From the NCBI RefSeq assembly GCF_002265435.1, contig NZ_NOKQ01000276.1, forward strand, positions 84,546-148,545: a DNA stretch of 64,000 nt, given 5' to 3'. The position numbers were made by a program, and so were the translations under genes. The DNA is from Tetzosporium hominis (GTDB lineage: Bacteria; Bacillota; Bacilli; Bacillales_A; Planococcaceae). The notes beneath the pieces are model-generated. The model saw only the letters and a program-made list of their open reading frames with translations. It had not been told where the DNA came from and searched no databases. Below are positions 10,511 through 18,605 of the stretch, in pieces (position 1 is the first letter of the stretch; every line of letters starts with the position of its first letter).

Positions 10511-11776
10511 ATGACAAACGGCAAAATCACAGTTGAAAACGGCGTATTAAACGTCCCAAATGAACCAATCATTCCTTTCATCGAAGGTGACGGAACGGGT
10601 CCAGATATCTGGAACGCAGCAGTTCGCGTATTAGATGCTTCTGTTGAAAAAGCATTCAACGGCGAGAAAAAAATTCAGTGGAAAGAAGTTTTAGCTGGTG
10701 AAAAAGCATTCAACCAAACGGGTGAGTGGTTACCACAAGCAACTTTAGACACAATTGATGAGTACCTTCTAGCAATTAAAGGACCTCTTACTACACCAAT
10801 TGGTGGCGGAATTCGCTCATTGAACGTAGCACTTCGTCAAGAGCTTGATCTATACGCATGTGTACGTCCAGTTCGTTACTTCGATGGTGTTCCTTCACCA
10901 GTTCGTCGTCCAGAAGATACAGATATGGTCATCTTCCGTGAAAACACAGAAGATATCTATGCAGGTATCGAGTATGCAAAAGGTTCTGACGAAGTGAAAA
11001 AACTTGTTGATTTCCTACAAGGTGAAATGGGCGTTAAAAACATCCGTTTCCCTGAAACTTCTGGTATCGGAATCAAACCTGTATCTGAGGAGGGAACAAA
11101 GCGTTTAGTTCGTGCTGCTCTTGAGTACGCAATCAAAGAAAACCGCGAATCGTTAACTTTAGTTCACAAAGGAAACATCATGAAGTTCACTGAAGGAGCT
11201 TTCAAAAACTGGGGTTACGAAGTGGCTGAGCAAGAGTTCGGCGATAAAGTATTTACTTGGAACCAGTATGACAAAATCAAAGAAGAGCAAGGAACAGAAG
11301 CTGCTGATAAAGCTCAAAACGATGCTTTAGCTTCAGGCAAAATCCTTGTTAAAGATTCTATTGCTGATATCTTCTTACAGCAGATCTTAACACGTCCAAA
11401 AGAGTTCGATGTAGTAGCAACAATGAACTTGAATGGTGACTATATCTCAGATGCACTTGCTGCACAAGTTGGTGGTATCGGTATCGCACCTGGAGCAAAC
11501 ATCAACTACGTAACAGGACATGCAATCTTCGAAGCAACTCACGGTACAGCTCCGAAATATGCGGGTCTTGACAAAGTAAACCCATCTTCAGTTATTCTTT
11601 CTGGTGTGTTAATGCTTGAGCACCTTGGCTGGACAGAAGCTGCAAAATTAATCATGGACTCTATGGAGAAAACAATTTCTTCTAAAGTCGTGACTTATGA
11701 CTTTGCACGTTTGATGGATGGCGCTACTGAAGTGAAATGTTCTGAATTTGCTGATGAGCTAATCAAAAACATGTAA
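10511..11776 (+). CDS. icd: Isocitrate dehydrogenase (NADP)
   Basis: Icd oxidatively decarboxylates isocitrate to 2-oxoglutarate with NADP. It has 421 residues, matching the Bacillus homodimeric enzyme. Substrate motifs are [15 protein letters not shown] with the Ser targeted by phosphorylation in E. coli, [15 protein letters not shown], and [13 protein letters not shown] with the metal aspartates. The adenine-site motif is HGTAPKYAG. The ribosome site AGGAGGAG is strong. It follows citZ by 81 bp with a hairpin between them. Confidence 0.97.
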   Translation: MTNGKITVENGVLNVPNEPIIPFIEGDGTGPDIWNAAVRVLDASVEKAFNGEKKIQWKEVLAGEKAFNQTGEWLPQATLDTIDEYLLAIKGPLTTPIGGGIRSLNVALRQELDLYACVRPVRYFDGVPSPVRRPEDTDMVIFRENTEDIYAGIEYAKGSDEVKKLVDFLQGEMGVKNIRFPETSGIGIKPVSEEGTKRLVRAALEYAIKENRESLTLVHKGNIMKFTEGAFKNWGYEVAEQEFGDKVFTWNQYDKIKEEQGTEAADKAQNDALASGKILVKDSIADIFLQQILTRPKEFDVVATMNLNGDYISDALAAQVGGIGIAPGANINYVTGHAIFEATHGTAPKYAGLDKVNPSSVILSGVLMLEHLGWTEAAKLIMDSMEKTISSKVVTYDFARLMDGATEVKCSEFADELIKNM

Positions 11777-11786
11777 TTCTTTACTC

Positions 11787-11821
11787 AACCGGACTCTCTT
11801 CATAGGGAGCCCGGTTTTTTT
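11787..11821 (+). terminator. Terminator of citZ-icd
   Basis: AACCGG...CCGGTT outer stem with CTC/GGAG inner pairs, ending in seven T. Confidence 0.85.
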
Positions 11822-11923
11822 AAAAATAAATTTCAGAGTTTTAATAACCGAGCACTCTATACTTTTTAACAGACTTTCTTCTTCTCTTTCGAGACGATGG
11901 AACTTCTCTTAGTGCAATAAACC

Positions 11924-11964
11924 ACAGGTGCAGGATTCGCTTTTCGAGCGAATCCTGCACCTGT
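11924..11964. repeat. Perfect inverted repeat, 18-bp arms
   Basis: Arms 11924-11941 and 11947-11964 are exact reverse complements (ACAGGTGCAGGATTCGCT on the left) around a TTTCG loop. No T run follows, so it is not a normal terminator. Short outer arms ACGATG (11894-11899) and CATCGT (11968-11973) could extend the fold. Confidence 0.85.
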
Positions 11965-12294
11965 CTTCATCGTACGTGAGAAGATTCACATCTAGTTTAG
12001 GAAGAAAACCGGTTTGTAATTACTTTGCAGGAAGTTGTGGAAACTTACCATCCCTGATTCGGCTCTGCCTCTAGTTGGTCTTGTGATGAATACGGGTAAC
12101 CTCTCAGAAACTATTTGGAGGCGGGGCTGTGCTGGGGCAAGGCCCGATAGATAGACTTCAAACTCACAGTTTAGGACAGCGAGCGAGTTAAGGTTAGAAA
12201 TAGAAATCCCTAGGTTGTATCAACTAGTTTAATAAGTATAAATAATTTTTATTAGATTATTTGAACTTAACACGCTGTATTTTTCTTTGAGCAC

Positions 12295-12459
12295 GAGATA
12301 CCATTTCCCAGGGTATCAGAGGTTCTGCGAGACCCCGCAGTCGCCCGTAATCCATGTGTTGAAGAGCTAAAAACTCGTATGAAACTTAGCATCACTTCAC
12401 CGAGGTGCAGCGAGGAGACTCGCGGGTTCTCCCCTTGGAAATGGTGTCTCGGGTGAAAG
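12295..12459. repeat. Inverted-repeat element (MITE- or REP-like), one arm shared with 63811-63855
   Basis: The left arm (12295-12313) reads GAGATACCATTTCCCAGGG. The minus strand of 12450-12431 reads GAGACACCATTTCCAAGGGG, giving near-identical terminal inverted repeats about 120 bp apart. The right arm and its flank (minus strand 12458-12413) also align, with about three quarters identity, to plus-strand 63811-63855. This suggests a dispersed non-coding repeat family. Confidence 0.6.
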
Positions 12460-12538
12460 GAAGTCAATTTTATTAAGCTGGCGGGTGAGAAGCTTTCTTG
12501 ATACACTAGAACCAAAGGGATGAATGGAGGAATTGCAC

Positions 12539-13015
12539 GTGTTACTAGGGAAAAAACGCAAACTTGGCAGAAAGATCGAAGATATCACCGCAGGAGAAAA
12601 ACTAGTCATCACAGAAAAAATCGAAGACAAAGATCTTTTGCTCTATTTAGGTCTAACAAATGACGCCAATCCACTTTACATACAACATGATTACGCAATG
12701 AAAACATCATTTGGAAAGCCGATCGTACCTACCATCATGCTGACAGGCATCGTCACATCGGCAGTATCTAAATACATGCCAGGACCGGGATCTCATGTGT
12801 TTGAACAACATTTAACATTCCCTTATCCTGCCTATCACTACGATACGCTCGAGTTCTTATTCGAAGTGCAAGACGTATACCCATCTGAAAATCAGATAGT
12901 CGTCAAGGTTGAAGCGAAAAACGAAGACCACCAAGTCGTGGTGAGTGGTACACTTCACGTTACACCACCTAAACTCGCCAACCGAATGATGGAGCAATCC
13001 ATGGAAAATTTCTAA
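12539..13015 (+). CDS. MaoC-like hot-dog fold dehydratase
   Basis: This is a 158-residue hot-dog protein of the (R)-hydratase/MaoC family. GTG at 12539 is preferred because GGAGG lies 8 bases upstream, inside the alternative frame start at 12524. The protein then begins LLGKKRKLGRKIEDITAGE. The hydratase-2 motif appears as TNDANPLYIQHDYA: the catalytic Asp is present but the usual His of D-x-N-P-x-H is Tyr. A similar MaoC gene next to phoP occurs in other Bacillales, so the role is conserved but unassigned. It may be a CoA- or ACP-ester binding enzyme rather than a classical hydratase. Confidence 0.8.
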   Translation: MLLGKKRKLGRKIEDITAGEKLVITEKIEDKDLLLYLGLTNDANPLYIQHDYAMKTSFGKPIVPTIMLTGIVTSAVSKYMPGPGSHVFEQHLTFPYPAYHYDTLEFLFEVQDVYPSENQIVVKVEAKNEDHQVVVSGTLHVTPPKLANRMMEQSMENF

Positions 13016-13063
13016 CACTCAGGTTTGAAAAGGGGTTTTCATTTAACTGAGGGGGAATAGACA

Positions 13064-13768
13064 ATGGCAAAGATTCTTGTAGTAGAAGATGAACAATCTA
13101 TCCAAACGCTTCTCACATATAATTTAAAAGATGGAGGGTATGAAGTGATTACCGCTTCAGATGGCCGTGAAGGGCTAGACAAAGCACTCACTGAAGCACC
13201 AGACCTCATCTTATTAGATTGGATGCTTCCGCATATGGACGGTATGGAAATTTGCAAACAGCTTCGCTTGCAAAAAAACCAAGTTCCTATCATTATGCTG
13301 ACAGCAAAAGATGCAGAATTTGATAAAGTGCTAGGACTTGAACTTGGTGCCGACGATTATATGACCAAACCTTTCAGTCCTAGGGAAGTACTTGCTCGAG
13401 TGAAGGCGTTGCTCAGACGCTCTCAGCTGAGTGATCAGACAGACGGCTCAGGTGACAAGAAGTATCAATTCGGTGATCTTGTCATCTATCCAGAACGTTT
13501 CGAGGTTTTAAAAAATGGAGAGAGTCTTGAGTTCACTCCAAAAGAGTTTGAACTCTTGATTTATCTTGTTGAAAATAAAAATCGTGTTCTAACACGTGAC
13601 CAACTCCTCAGTTCTGTATGGAATTACGACTTTGCTGGGGATACCCGTATTGTCGACGTTCACGTAAGCCACGTTCGTGAAAAGATTGAAGAGAACAGTC
13701 GCAAACCGTTCTTTATCAAAACGATTCGAGGACTCGGCTATAAATTTGAGGAGCCGAAAAAAGGATGA
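13064..13768 (+). CDS. phoP: Response regulator PhoP (OmpR family)
   Basis: PhoP is the DNA-binding partner of PhoR in the phosphate-starvation response. Its receiver domain (1-120) has acidic residues VVEDE near 8, phospho-acceptor Asp in LILLDWMLPHMDG near 53, and the conserved Lys in MTKPFSP. The C-terminal winged helix has FTPKEFELLIYL and GDTRIVDVHVSHVREKIE. It has 234 residues and normal length. The ribosome site GAGGGGGA precedes ATG, and the 3' end overlaps phoR by ATGA. Confidence 0.96.
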   Translation: MAKILVVEDEQSIQTLLTYNLKDGGYEVITASDGREGLDKALTEAPDLILLDWMLPHMDGMEICKQLRLQKNQVPIIMLTAKDAEFDKVLGLELGADDYMTKPFSPREVLARVKALLRRSQLSDQTDGSGDKKYQFGDLVIYPERFEVLKNGESLEFTPKEFELLIYLVENKNRVLTRDQLLSSVWNYDFAGDTRIVDVHVSHVREKIEENSRKPFFIKTIRGLGYKFEEPKKG

Positions 13769-15186
13769 AGACATTCTACAGTCGACTTTTGATTGTCTTT
13801 GCTGTCTTGTATGCCGTGATGCTGGTTACACTTGGCATCGTGCTGGGACAGCTTTTTCCTATTGTCTTAAAAGAACAAGTGGATTTTGATAGCAATGATT
13901 TATCAGTATTTAACTTATTATTATTCGGTACTTTAGCTGTTTTTTATTTAGTATCGCTACTCATTGCACGAATTGTACTTGCTCGGTACATCAAACCAAT
14001 TGATGATATTTCCCATACAGCAATTCACCTTGCAGATGGTGACTACTCAGCTCGTGTCTTTGAAGACGAACTCACGGGGATCACACCGCTCACTCAATCC
14101 TTGAACGTACTTGCACGCAATCTTCAAGAGATGTCTCAATTAAGAGAAAGTGAGCAAGAACGTTTAAAAACGTTGATCGAGACGATGGGTTCTGGCCTTA
14201 TCGTGCTTGGGAGATCGGGAAATATCAGCATCATGAACAAAACGTTTGGGGGTCTCTTTGGTCTGCAATTTGATGAAGTCCGAGCACAAAATTATCAAGA
14301 TGTGGGCTTACCTAAAGACTTACAAGCCTTTGCCTATAATCTGCTACTCACTGAGATGCCCACTCGTCAACAACTCCAACTTCAGACGTCCAAAGGCATC
14401 CGCTACACAGAATGCTACGGAGCTCCAATCATTGGAGAGTATGGAAAGTGGCTCGGGATGGTTATCGTTATTCATGACATCACTGAGTTAAAACGTCTTG
14501 AAAAAGTACGGCAAGATTTTGTGGCCAATGTCTCTCATGAGTTAAAGACACCTGTCACCTCTATTAAAGGTTTTACAGAAACCCTGCTTTACGGAGCGTA
14601 TCAAAAAGAAGAAACCTTGCTAGAATTCTTAGAAATCATTAAACTAGAGAGCGACCGTCTGCAACTCCTTATAAATGACTTGCTCGATCTATCGAAAATG
14701 GAACAACATGAGTTTCATCTTCAGAGATCCGCAGTCTCTGTGGACATGGTCATCGGCAGGGCCTTGCAGCTAACGAAACAAGCTGCTGAGGATAAGGCAA
14801 TTGCGATGAATTACAATTTAGAACAAGATTTGTTGATTCAAGGAGACGAGAACCGTCTTCTGCAAATTATCGTTAATCTACTTAGCAACGCCATCACGTA
14901 TTCTCCTGACCAAACAACTATTGAGATTGCTGCTGAAAAACAACATACATTTGGAGTTTTCATCATTAGAGATCAAGGGATTGGTATTTCTAAAGAAGAA
15001 CTCCCTCGCATTTTTGAACGGTTTTACCGGGTGGACAAAGCGCGCTCTCGAAATAGTGGTGGTACGGGACTTGGTCTTGCCATTGTGAAACATTTAGTTG
15101 AAGCCCATGAAGGGAAAATAGAAGTCGAAAGTGAACCGGGTAAAGGTACGACGTTCCGCGTCTTCATTCCACTGGTCACCACATAG
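13765..15186 (+). CDS. phoR: Sensor histidine kinase PhoR, short form without extracellular sensor domain
   Basis: This is the membrane kinase that phosphorylates PhoP. Segments at about 7-29 and 49-71 are membrane helices separated by only about 20 residues. HAMP follows (72-125), then a PAS domain (130-235), the H-box NVSHELKTPVTSIKGF, N-box LLQIIVNLLSNA, and ATP lid DQGIGISKEELPRIFERF with GGTGLGLAIV. It has 473 residues, about 100 shorter than B. subtilis PhoR, and the missing part is the outside PDC-like domain. Signal input must therefore come through membrane or PAS. It is translationally coupled to phoP. Confidence 0.94.
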   Translation: MKTFYSRLLIVFAVLYAVMLVTLGIVLGQLFPIVLKEQVDFDSNDLSVFNLLLFGTLAVFYLVSLLIARIVLARYIKPIDDISHTAIHLADGDYSARVFEDELTGITPLTQSLNVLARNLQEMSQLRESEQERLKTLIETMGSGLIVLGRSGNISIMNKTFGGLFGLQFDEVRAQNYQDVGLPKDLQAFAYNLLLTEMPTRQQLQLQTSKGIRYTECYGAPIIGEYGKWLGMVIVIHDITELKRLEKVRQDFVANVSHELKTPVTSIKGFTETLLYGAYQKEETLLEFLEIIKLESDRLQLLINDLLDLSKMEQHEFHLQRSAVSVDMVIGRALQLTKQAAEDKAIAMNYNLEQDLLIQGDENRLLQIIVNLLSNAITYSPDQTTIEIAAEKQHTFGVFIIRDQGIGISKEELPRIFERFYRVDKARSRNSGGTGLGLAIVKHLVEAHEGKIEVESEPGKGTTFRVFIPLVTT

Positions 15187-15201
15187 CTTGGAGGAACTGT
15201 A

Positions 15202-16419
15202 ATGCAATTGAATTTTTTGCCGATTATTGTCGGTACGGATATGAATGCCTATAATATGGCTATTTCTTTCCATGAGGAATATGGAATCCATCCCGTTCTA
15301 GTAGGGAAAGAAGAAATGTCGTTTACGAGTCTGAGCTCGATCCCATCTGCGATTGAGTATGAAAAAGATTTATGGAATAAGGATGCGTTCGTTTCGATTT
15401 TAGAGAGAGTCGCGAAAAAGTATCAAAAACAGGGAATATCCCTTTTGTTGATTGGTACGAATGATTTCTATGTTCGCTTGATTATTGAGAATCAAGAACA
15501 GCTTCGTGAATGGTATGTGTTCAATTACATGTCCGAAGATCTGATGAACGATTTATTAGTGAAAAAAAACTTTTACCGACTATGTGATGAGCATGGGCTT
15601 GATACACCAGATACCTATTTTTACAGCTGCAAAGAACAAGGCATTTTTGAAAAGGATGTCCAGTTTCCGTTAATCGTTAAGCCAAGTAACGGCGTTGAAT
15701 ATTATAAAAACAAGTTTCCTGGGCAGCAAAAAGTCTATCGGGTGGAAACACGTGAAGAATTGCAACAAGTATTAGATCAAGTGAATGCTTCAGGCTATCA
15801 AGAAGACATGATCATTCAAGACTTTATTCCAGGTGACGATACGTTCATGTGGGATTCGGTGTTCTATGTCAATACGAAAGGGAAGGCAGAGCTTGGAACA
15901 CTTGCTCAAGTCGTCTTGCAAGAACATACGGTGACCGCTATCGGGAACTATACTGCACTTGTTACTCGTTACGATGAAGAGCTCATGAAAAAACTTCAAC
16001 ATTTCTTAGAAGCGGTGGGCTACCAAGGGTTTGCAAACTTCGATTTAAAATACGACGCACGAGACGGCAAATACAAAGTATTTGAAGTCAATATTCGTCA
16101 AGGACGTTCAAGCTATTACACGACTGCATGCGGTCACAACATGGCCAAGTATTTTGTGGACGATGTGATTTACGGACAAGAAAAACCATTGACTTATTTG
16201 AACACCGAATACTTATTCACTGTAGTGCCAAAGATTGTCTTGAAAAAATTCGTCGACAACCATGCAGTAAATGAAGAGTGCCGCCGCTTGATTCGTCAAG
16301 GCAAGTGGGGCAACCCGATGTTCTATAAAGGAGATACAAACACGAAGCGAAAGTTTTATCTCATTGCTCGTCAATTCAACTACTATAGAAAATATAAGAA
16401 CAATCAGTGGGAATCTTAA
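15202..16419 (+). CDS. ATP-grasp carboxylate-amine ligase, D-aspartate ligase (Asl) family
   Basis: This 405-residue ATP-grasp enzyme resembles Enterococcus faecium D-aspartate ligase, which links D-Asp to the L-Lys side chain of UDP-MurNAc-pentapeptide to form the peptidoglycan cross-bridge. Matching stretches as I recall that protein are the N-terminus (GTDMNAYNMAISFHEEYG), MIIQDFIPGDD, GFANFDLKYDARDGKYK and FEVNIRQGRSSYY, the last holding the metal-binding Glu and Asn. The start is ATG behind GGAGGA, 15 bp after phoR, so it is probably in the phoPR transcript. The amino acid added (D-Asp or D-Glu) cannot be read from sequence. B. subtilis, which uses meso-DAP, has no counterpart at this locus. 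Confidence 0.82.
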   Translation: MQLNFLPIIVGTDMNAYNMAISFHEEYGIHPVLVGKEEMSFTSLSSIPSAIEYEKDLWNKDAFVSILERVAKKYQKQGISLLLIGTNDFYVRLIIENQEQLREWYVFNYMSEDLMNDLLVKKNFYRLCDEHGLDTPDTYFYSCKEQGIFEKDVQFPLIVKPSNGVEYYKNKFPGQQKVYRVETREELQQVLDQVNASGYQEDMIIQDFIPGDDTFMWDSVFYVNTKGKAELGTLAQVVLQEHTVTAIGNYTALVTRYDEELMKKLQHFLEAVGYQGFANFDLKYDARDGKYKVFEVNIRQGRSSYYTTACGHNMAKYFVDDVIYGQEKPLTYLNTEYLFTVVPKIVLKKFVDNHAVNEECRRLIRQGKWGNPMFYKGDTNTKRKFYLIARQFNYYRKYKNNQWES

Positions 16420-16493
16420 CAGTAGCTTCATACAGACTTTACAAACATCTCGTACTATAAAGGTAACCCCTTTTCCAAACTGGAAAAAAGGAG

Positions 16494-16527
16494 ACCGAGT
16501 CAGCAATCGCTGGCTCGGTTTTCTTTT
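16494..16527 (+). terminator. Terminator after the wall ligase
   Basis: ACCGAG-T-CAGC / GCTG-G-CTCGGT stem with AATC loop and TTTTCTTTTT tail. A smaller hairpin (TTTTCCA/GGAAAA) lies just upstream. Confidence 0.88.
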
Positions 16528-16589
16528 TGTGTGAAACTTTTCTGGTGGCTGTCCGTAAAAGAGATAGACAGAAGAAAGGGGCATACATA

Positions 16590-17549
16590 ATGACAACAAA
16601 ACGTTTACTATCCATCATCGGTGTCTCAATTGCCGGGCTTATTGTCCTTCTAGTGATTGCCACATCGTGGTATACAGTCGATGAATCGGAACAAGCCATC
16701 GTTATCACATTCGGGGATGCTGGAGATCCTATTACAGAACCAGGACTTAAATTTAAAATGCCTTGGCCGATCCAACAAGTAGAAAAACTTTCTAAAGAGA
16801 CGTTCAGTTTACAGTTCGGGTACCAACAGACATCAGATGGAGAAATCGTCTCTTATGACGACGAAACCAAGATGATTACTGGAGATGACAACATCGTCTT
16901 AGCTGACTTAGTCGTCCAGTGGCGCATCACGAATCCACGTGACTACCTGTTCAATTCAGAGGATCCACGTGAACTGCTTCACTCTGCTACATCTGCATCC
17001 ATCCGTTCCGTTATCGGGAGTTCTAAAATTGATGACGCGTTGACATCTGGTAAAGCAGAAATTGAAGCGACAACTCGAGATTTACTTGCAGATCTTGTGA
17101 CGAAATACGATATCGGGATTACTGTATTATCCGTAAATCTACAAGACGTTGAGCTTCCGAACGAAGAAGTCCGTCAAGCGTTTACTGCTGTTCGAGATGC
17201 CGAAGAGCAAAAGAACATTAAAGTGAACCAAGCAGGACGCTATGAAAACCAACGTCTCGGAGAAGCGAACGGGGAAAAAGATGCTATCATCTCAAACGCA
17301 ACAGGTGAAAAGATTGCTCGAATTGAGCAAGCGCGCGGAGATGTGGCTCTTTTCAACGAACTTTATGAAGAGTATGCACAGAATAAAGACATCACACGAG
17401 ACCGACTTGTTCTGGAGACTTTAGAGGCGGTGTTACCTAACGCACAGCTCTATATCATGAACGAAAACACAGGTAACATGACGTACTTGCCACTTGCTGG
17501 ACCACGTACTACGCCACCAGTTGCAACGGAAGGGAGCGATAACGAATGA
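16590..17549 (+). CDS. hflK: HflK-like SPFH membrane protease modulator
   Basis: This is a 319-residue SPFH/prohibitin-domain protein with one N-terminal membrane helix (about 6-26) followed by YTVDESEQAIVITFGD, the usual entry into the SPFH fold. The C-terminus is long and helical. HflK and HflC form a ring complex around FtsH in E. coli, and that role is presumed here. ATG at 16590 is used because AAAGGGG precedes it and the upstream in-frame extension runs back into the terminator region. The 3' end overlaps hflC by ATGA. Confidence 0.9.
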   Translation: MTTKRLLSIIGVSIAGLIVLLVIATSWYTVDESEQAIVITFGDAGDPITEPGLKFKMPWPIQQVEKLSKETFSLQFGYQQTSDGEIVSYDDETKMITGDDNIVLADLVVQWRITNPRDYLFNSEDPRELLHSATSASIRSVIGSSKIDDALTSGKAEIEATTRDLLADLVTKYDIGITVLSVNLQDVELPNEEVRQAFTAVRDAEEQKNIKVNQAGRYENQRLGEANGEKDAIISNATGEKIARIEQARGDVALFNELYEEYAQNKDITRDRLVLETLEAVLPNAQLYIMNENTGNMTYLPLAGPRTTPPVATEGSDNE

Positions 17550-18532
17550 CCGAGAAAGATTCAAATTTCGTCTCACTGGAAGAGCGTTTCGCTCTGAATC
17601 AAAAGAAAAAACCGAAGAAGCCTAAAACCAAATATGAATTTGTCCTCGACTGGAAGAAGCACGGTAAGATCATTGGAGGTGTCTTCTTAGCCTTTATTTT
17701 AATCGTGATTTTCTTGACCAATATGTATGTGGTACGTGAAGGTGAGTATAAGATTGTTCGTCAGTTTGGTGAAATCGTTAAAGTCGTTGAAGAGCCTGGG
17801 CTCGGCTTTACTATTCCATTCTTACAAAGCACGACGACGGTCCCAAAATATTTGATGAACTATGAAATCTCGGAAGCGGAGATCAATACTAAGGACAAAC
17901 GCCGAATTATTATTGATAACTATGCCGTTTGGAAGGTCAATAACCCACAACAGATGATTTCCAACGCAGGAACTTTGATTAATGCAGAATCTCGTATGGA
18001 AGAGTTTATCTACTCTGTCGTTCGTACAGAACTTGGTAGACTAGATTATTCAGAAATCATCAATGATGAGAACTCATCACGCAGAAGTCTGGGTGAACAG
18101 ATCACATCGAGAGTCAATGAATTGTTAGCAGCGGACTCATACGGAATAGAAGTGCTCGACGTTCGTATCAAACGAACGGACCTTCCTGTAGAGAATGAAC
18201 AAGCGGTGTTCCAAGACATGATTTCTGAACGTGAGAAGATTGCGCAAAAATTCTTATCTGAAGGGGATGCAGACAAACGCCGCATCGAAGCAGAGACCGA
18301 CCGCCAAGTGCGAGAAATCATTGCAAATGCTGAGCGAGAAGCAGCTGTCATCATCTCTGAAGGAGAAGCAGAAGCGGCACGCATCTACAATCAGTCCTTC
18401 TCTAAAGACCCTGAATTCTATAATTTATACCGCACACTAGAATCGTATAAAGCAACAATTGGAGAAGACACGGTCATCATGCTGCCATCTGATTCTCCAT
18501 ATGCACAGATTCTTTCGGGGATTACACCGTAA
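17546..18532 (+). CDS. hflC: HflC-like SPFH membrane protease modulator
   Basis: Partner of HflK, 328 residues. A basic cytoplasmic N-terminus of about 45 residues is followed by one membrane helix (IIGGVFLAFILIVIFLTNMY), then VVREGEYKIVRQFGEI and the SPFH domain. A charged coiled region (MISEREKIAQKFLSEGDA, EREAAVIISEGEAEAARIY) precedes the tail. It overlaps hflK by 4 bp. This pair is inserted between phoR and polA, which are neighbours in B. subtilis. Confidence 0.9.
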   Translation: MTEKDSNFVSLEERFALNQKKKPKKPKTKYEFVLDWKKHGKIIGGVFLAFILIVIFLTNMYVVREGEYKIVRQFGEIVKVVEEPGLGFTIPFLQSTTTVPKYLMNYEISEAEINTKDKRRIIIDNYAVWKVNNPQQMISNAGTLINAESRMEEFIYSVVRTELGRLDYSEIINDENSSRRSLGEQITSRVNELLAADSYGIEVLDVRIKRTDLPVENEQAVFQDMISEREKIAQKFLSEGDADKRRIEAETDRQVREIIANAEREAAVIISEGEAEAARIYNQSFSKDPEFYNLYRTLESYKATIGEDTVIMLPSDSPYAQILSGITP

Positions 18533-18540
18533 TGGACCAC

Positions 18541-18582
18541 ACCTTGCTTTCAGTCATGGTAAACTGAAAGCAAGGTTTTTTT
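18541..18582 (+). terminator. Terminator of hflKC
   Basis: A 14-bp perfect stem (ACCTTGCTTTCAGT left arm) with an 8-nt loop and seven T. Confidence 0.93.
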
Positions 18583-18605
18583 CGTTCAAAAAAGGAGTGA
18601 CAGAT

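Larger units (their letters stand above)
11822..12538. other. Gene-free, hairpin-rich spacer where mdh is expected
   Basis: No coding frame with family features is visible on either strand over about 700 bases. It holds a perfect 18-bp-arm hairpin (11924-11964), a second long stem (12061-12071 with 12118-12128, 11 pairs including three G-T) and an inverted-repeat element (12295-12459). In most Bacillales malate dehydrogenase (mdh) follows icd, and its absence here suggests loss or relocation. The AT-rich stretch 12210-12270 contains a weak promoter-like pair. A non-coding RNA is possible but I recognise none. Confidence 0.6.

Noticed and set aside
12040..12200. Possible 6S, RNase P or tmRNA gene in the icd-MaoC spacer
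   Set aside because: A long stem is present but none of the conserved cores of these RNAs is seen.
12267..12630. Minus-strand frames of 77-82 codons near the MaoC gene
   Set aside because: They overlap hairpins and the antisense of the MaoC gene and show no recognisable domain.
16439..16708. Minus-strand frames around the terminator before hflK
   Set aside because: They are antisense to hflK and the wall ligase, and the terminator structure explains the region.
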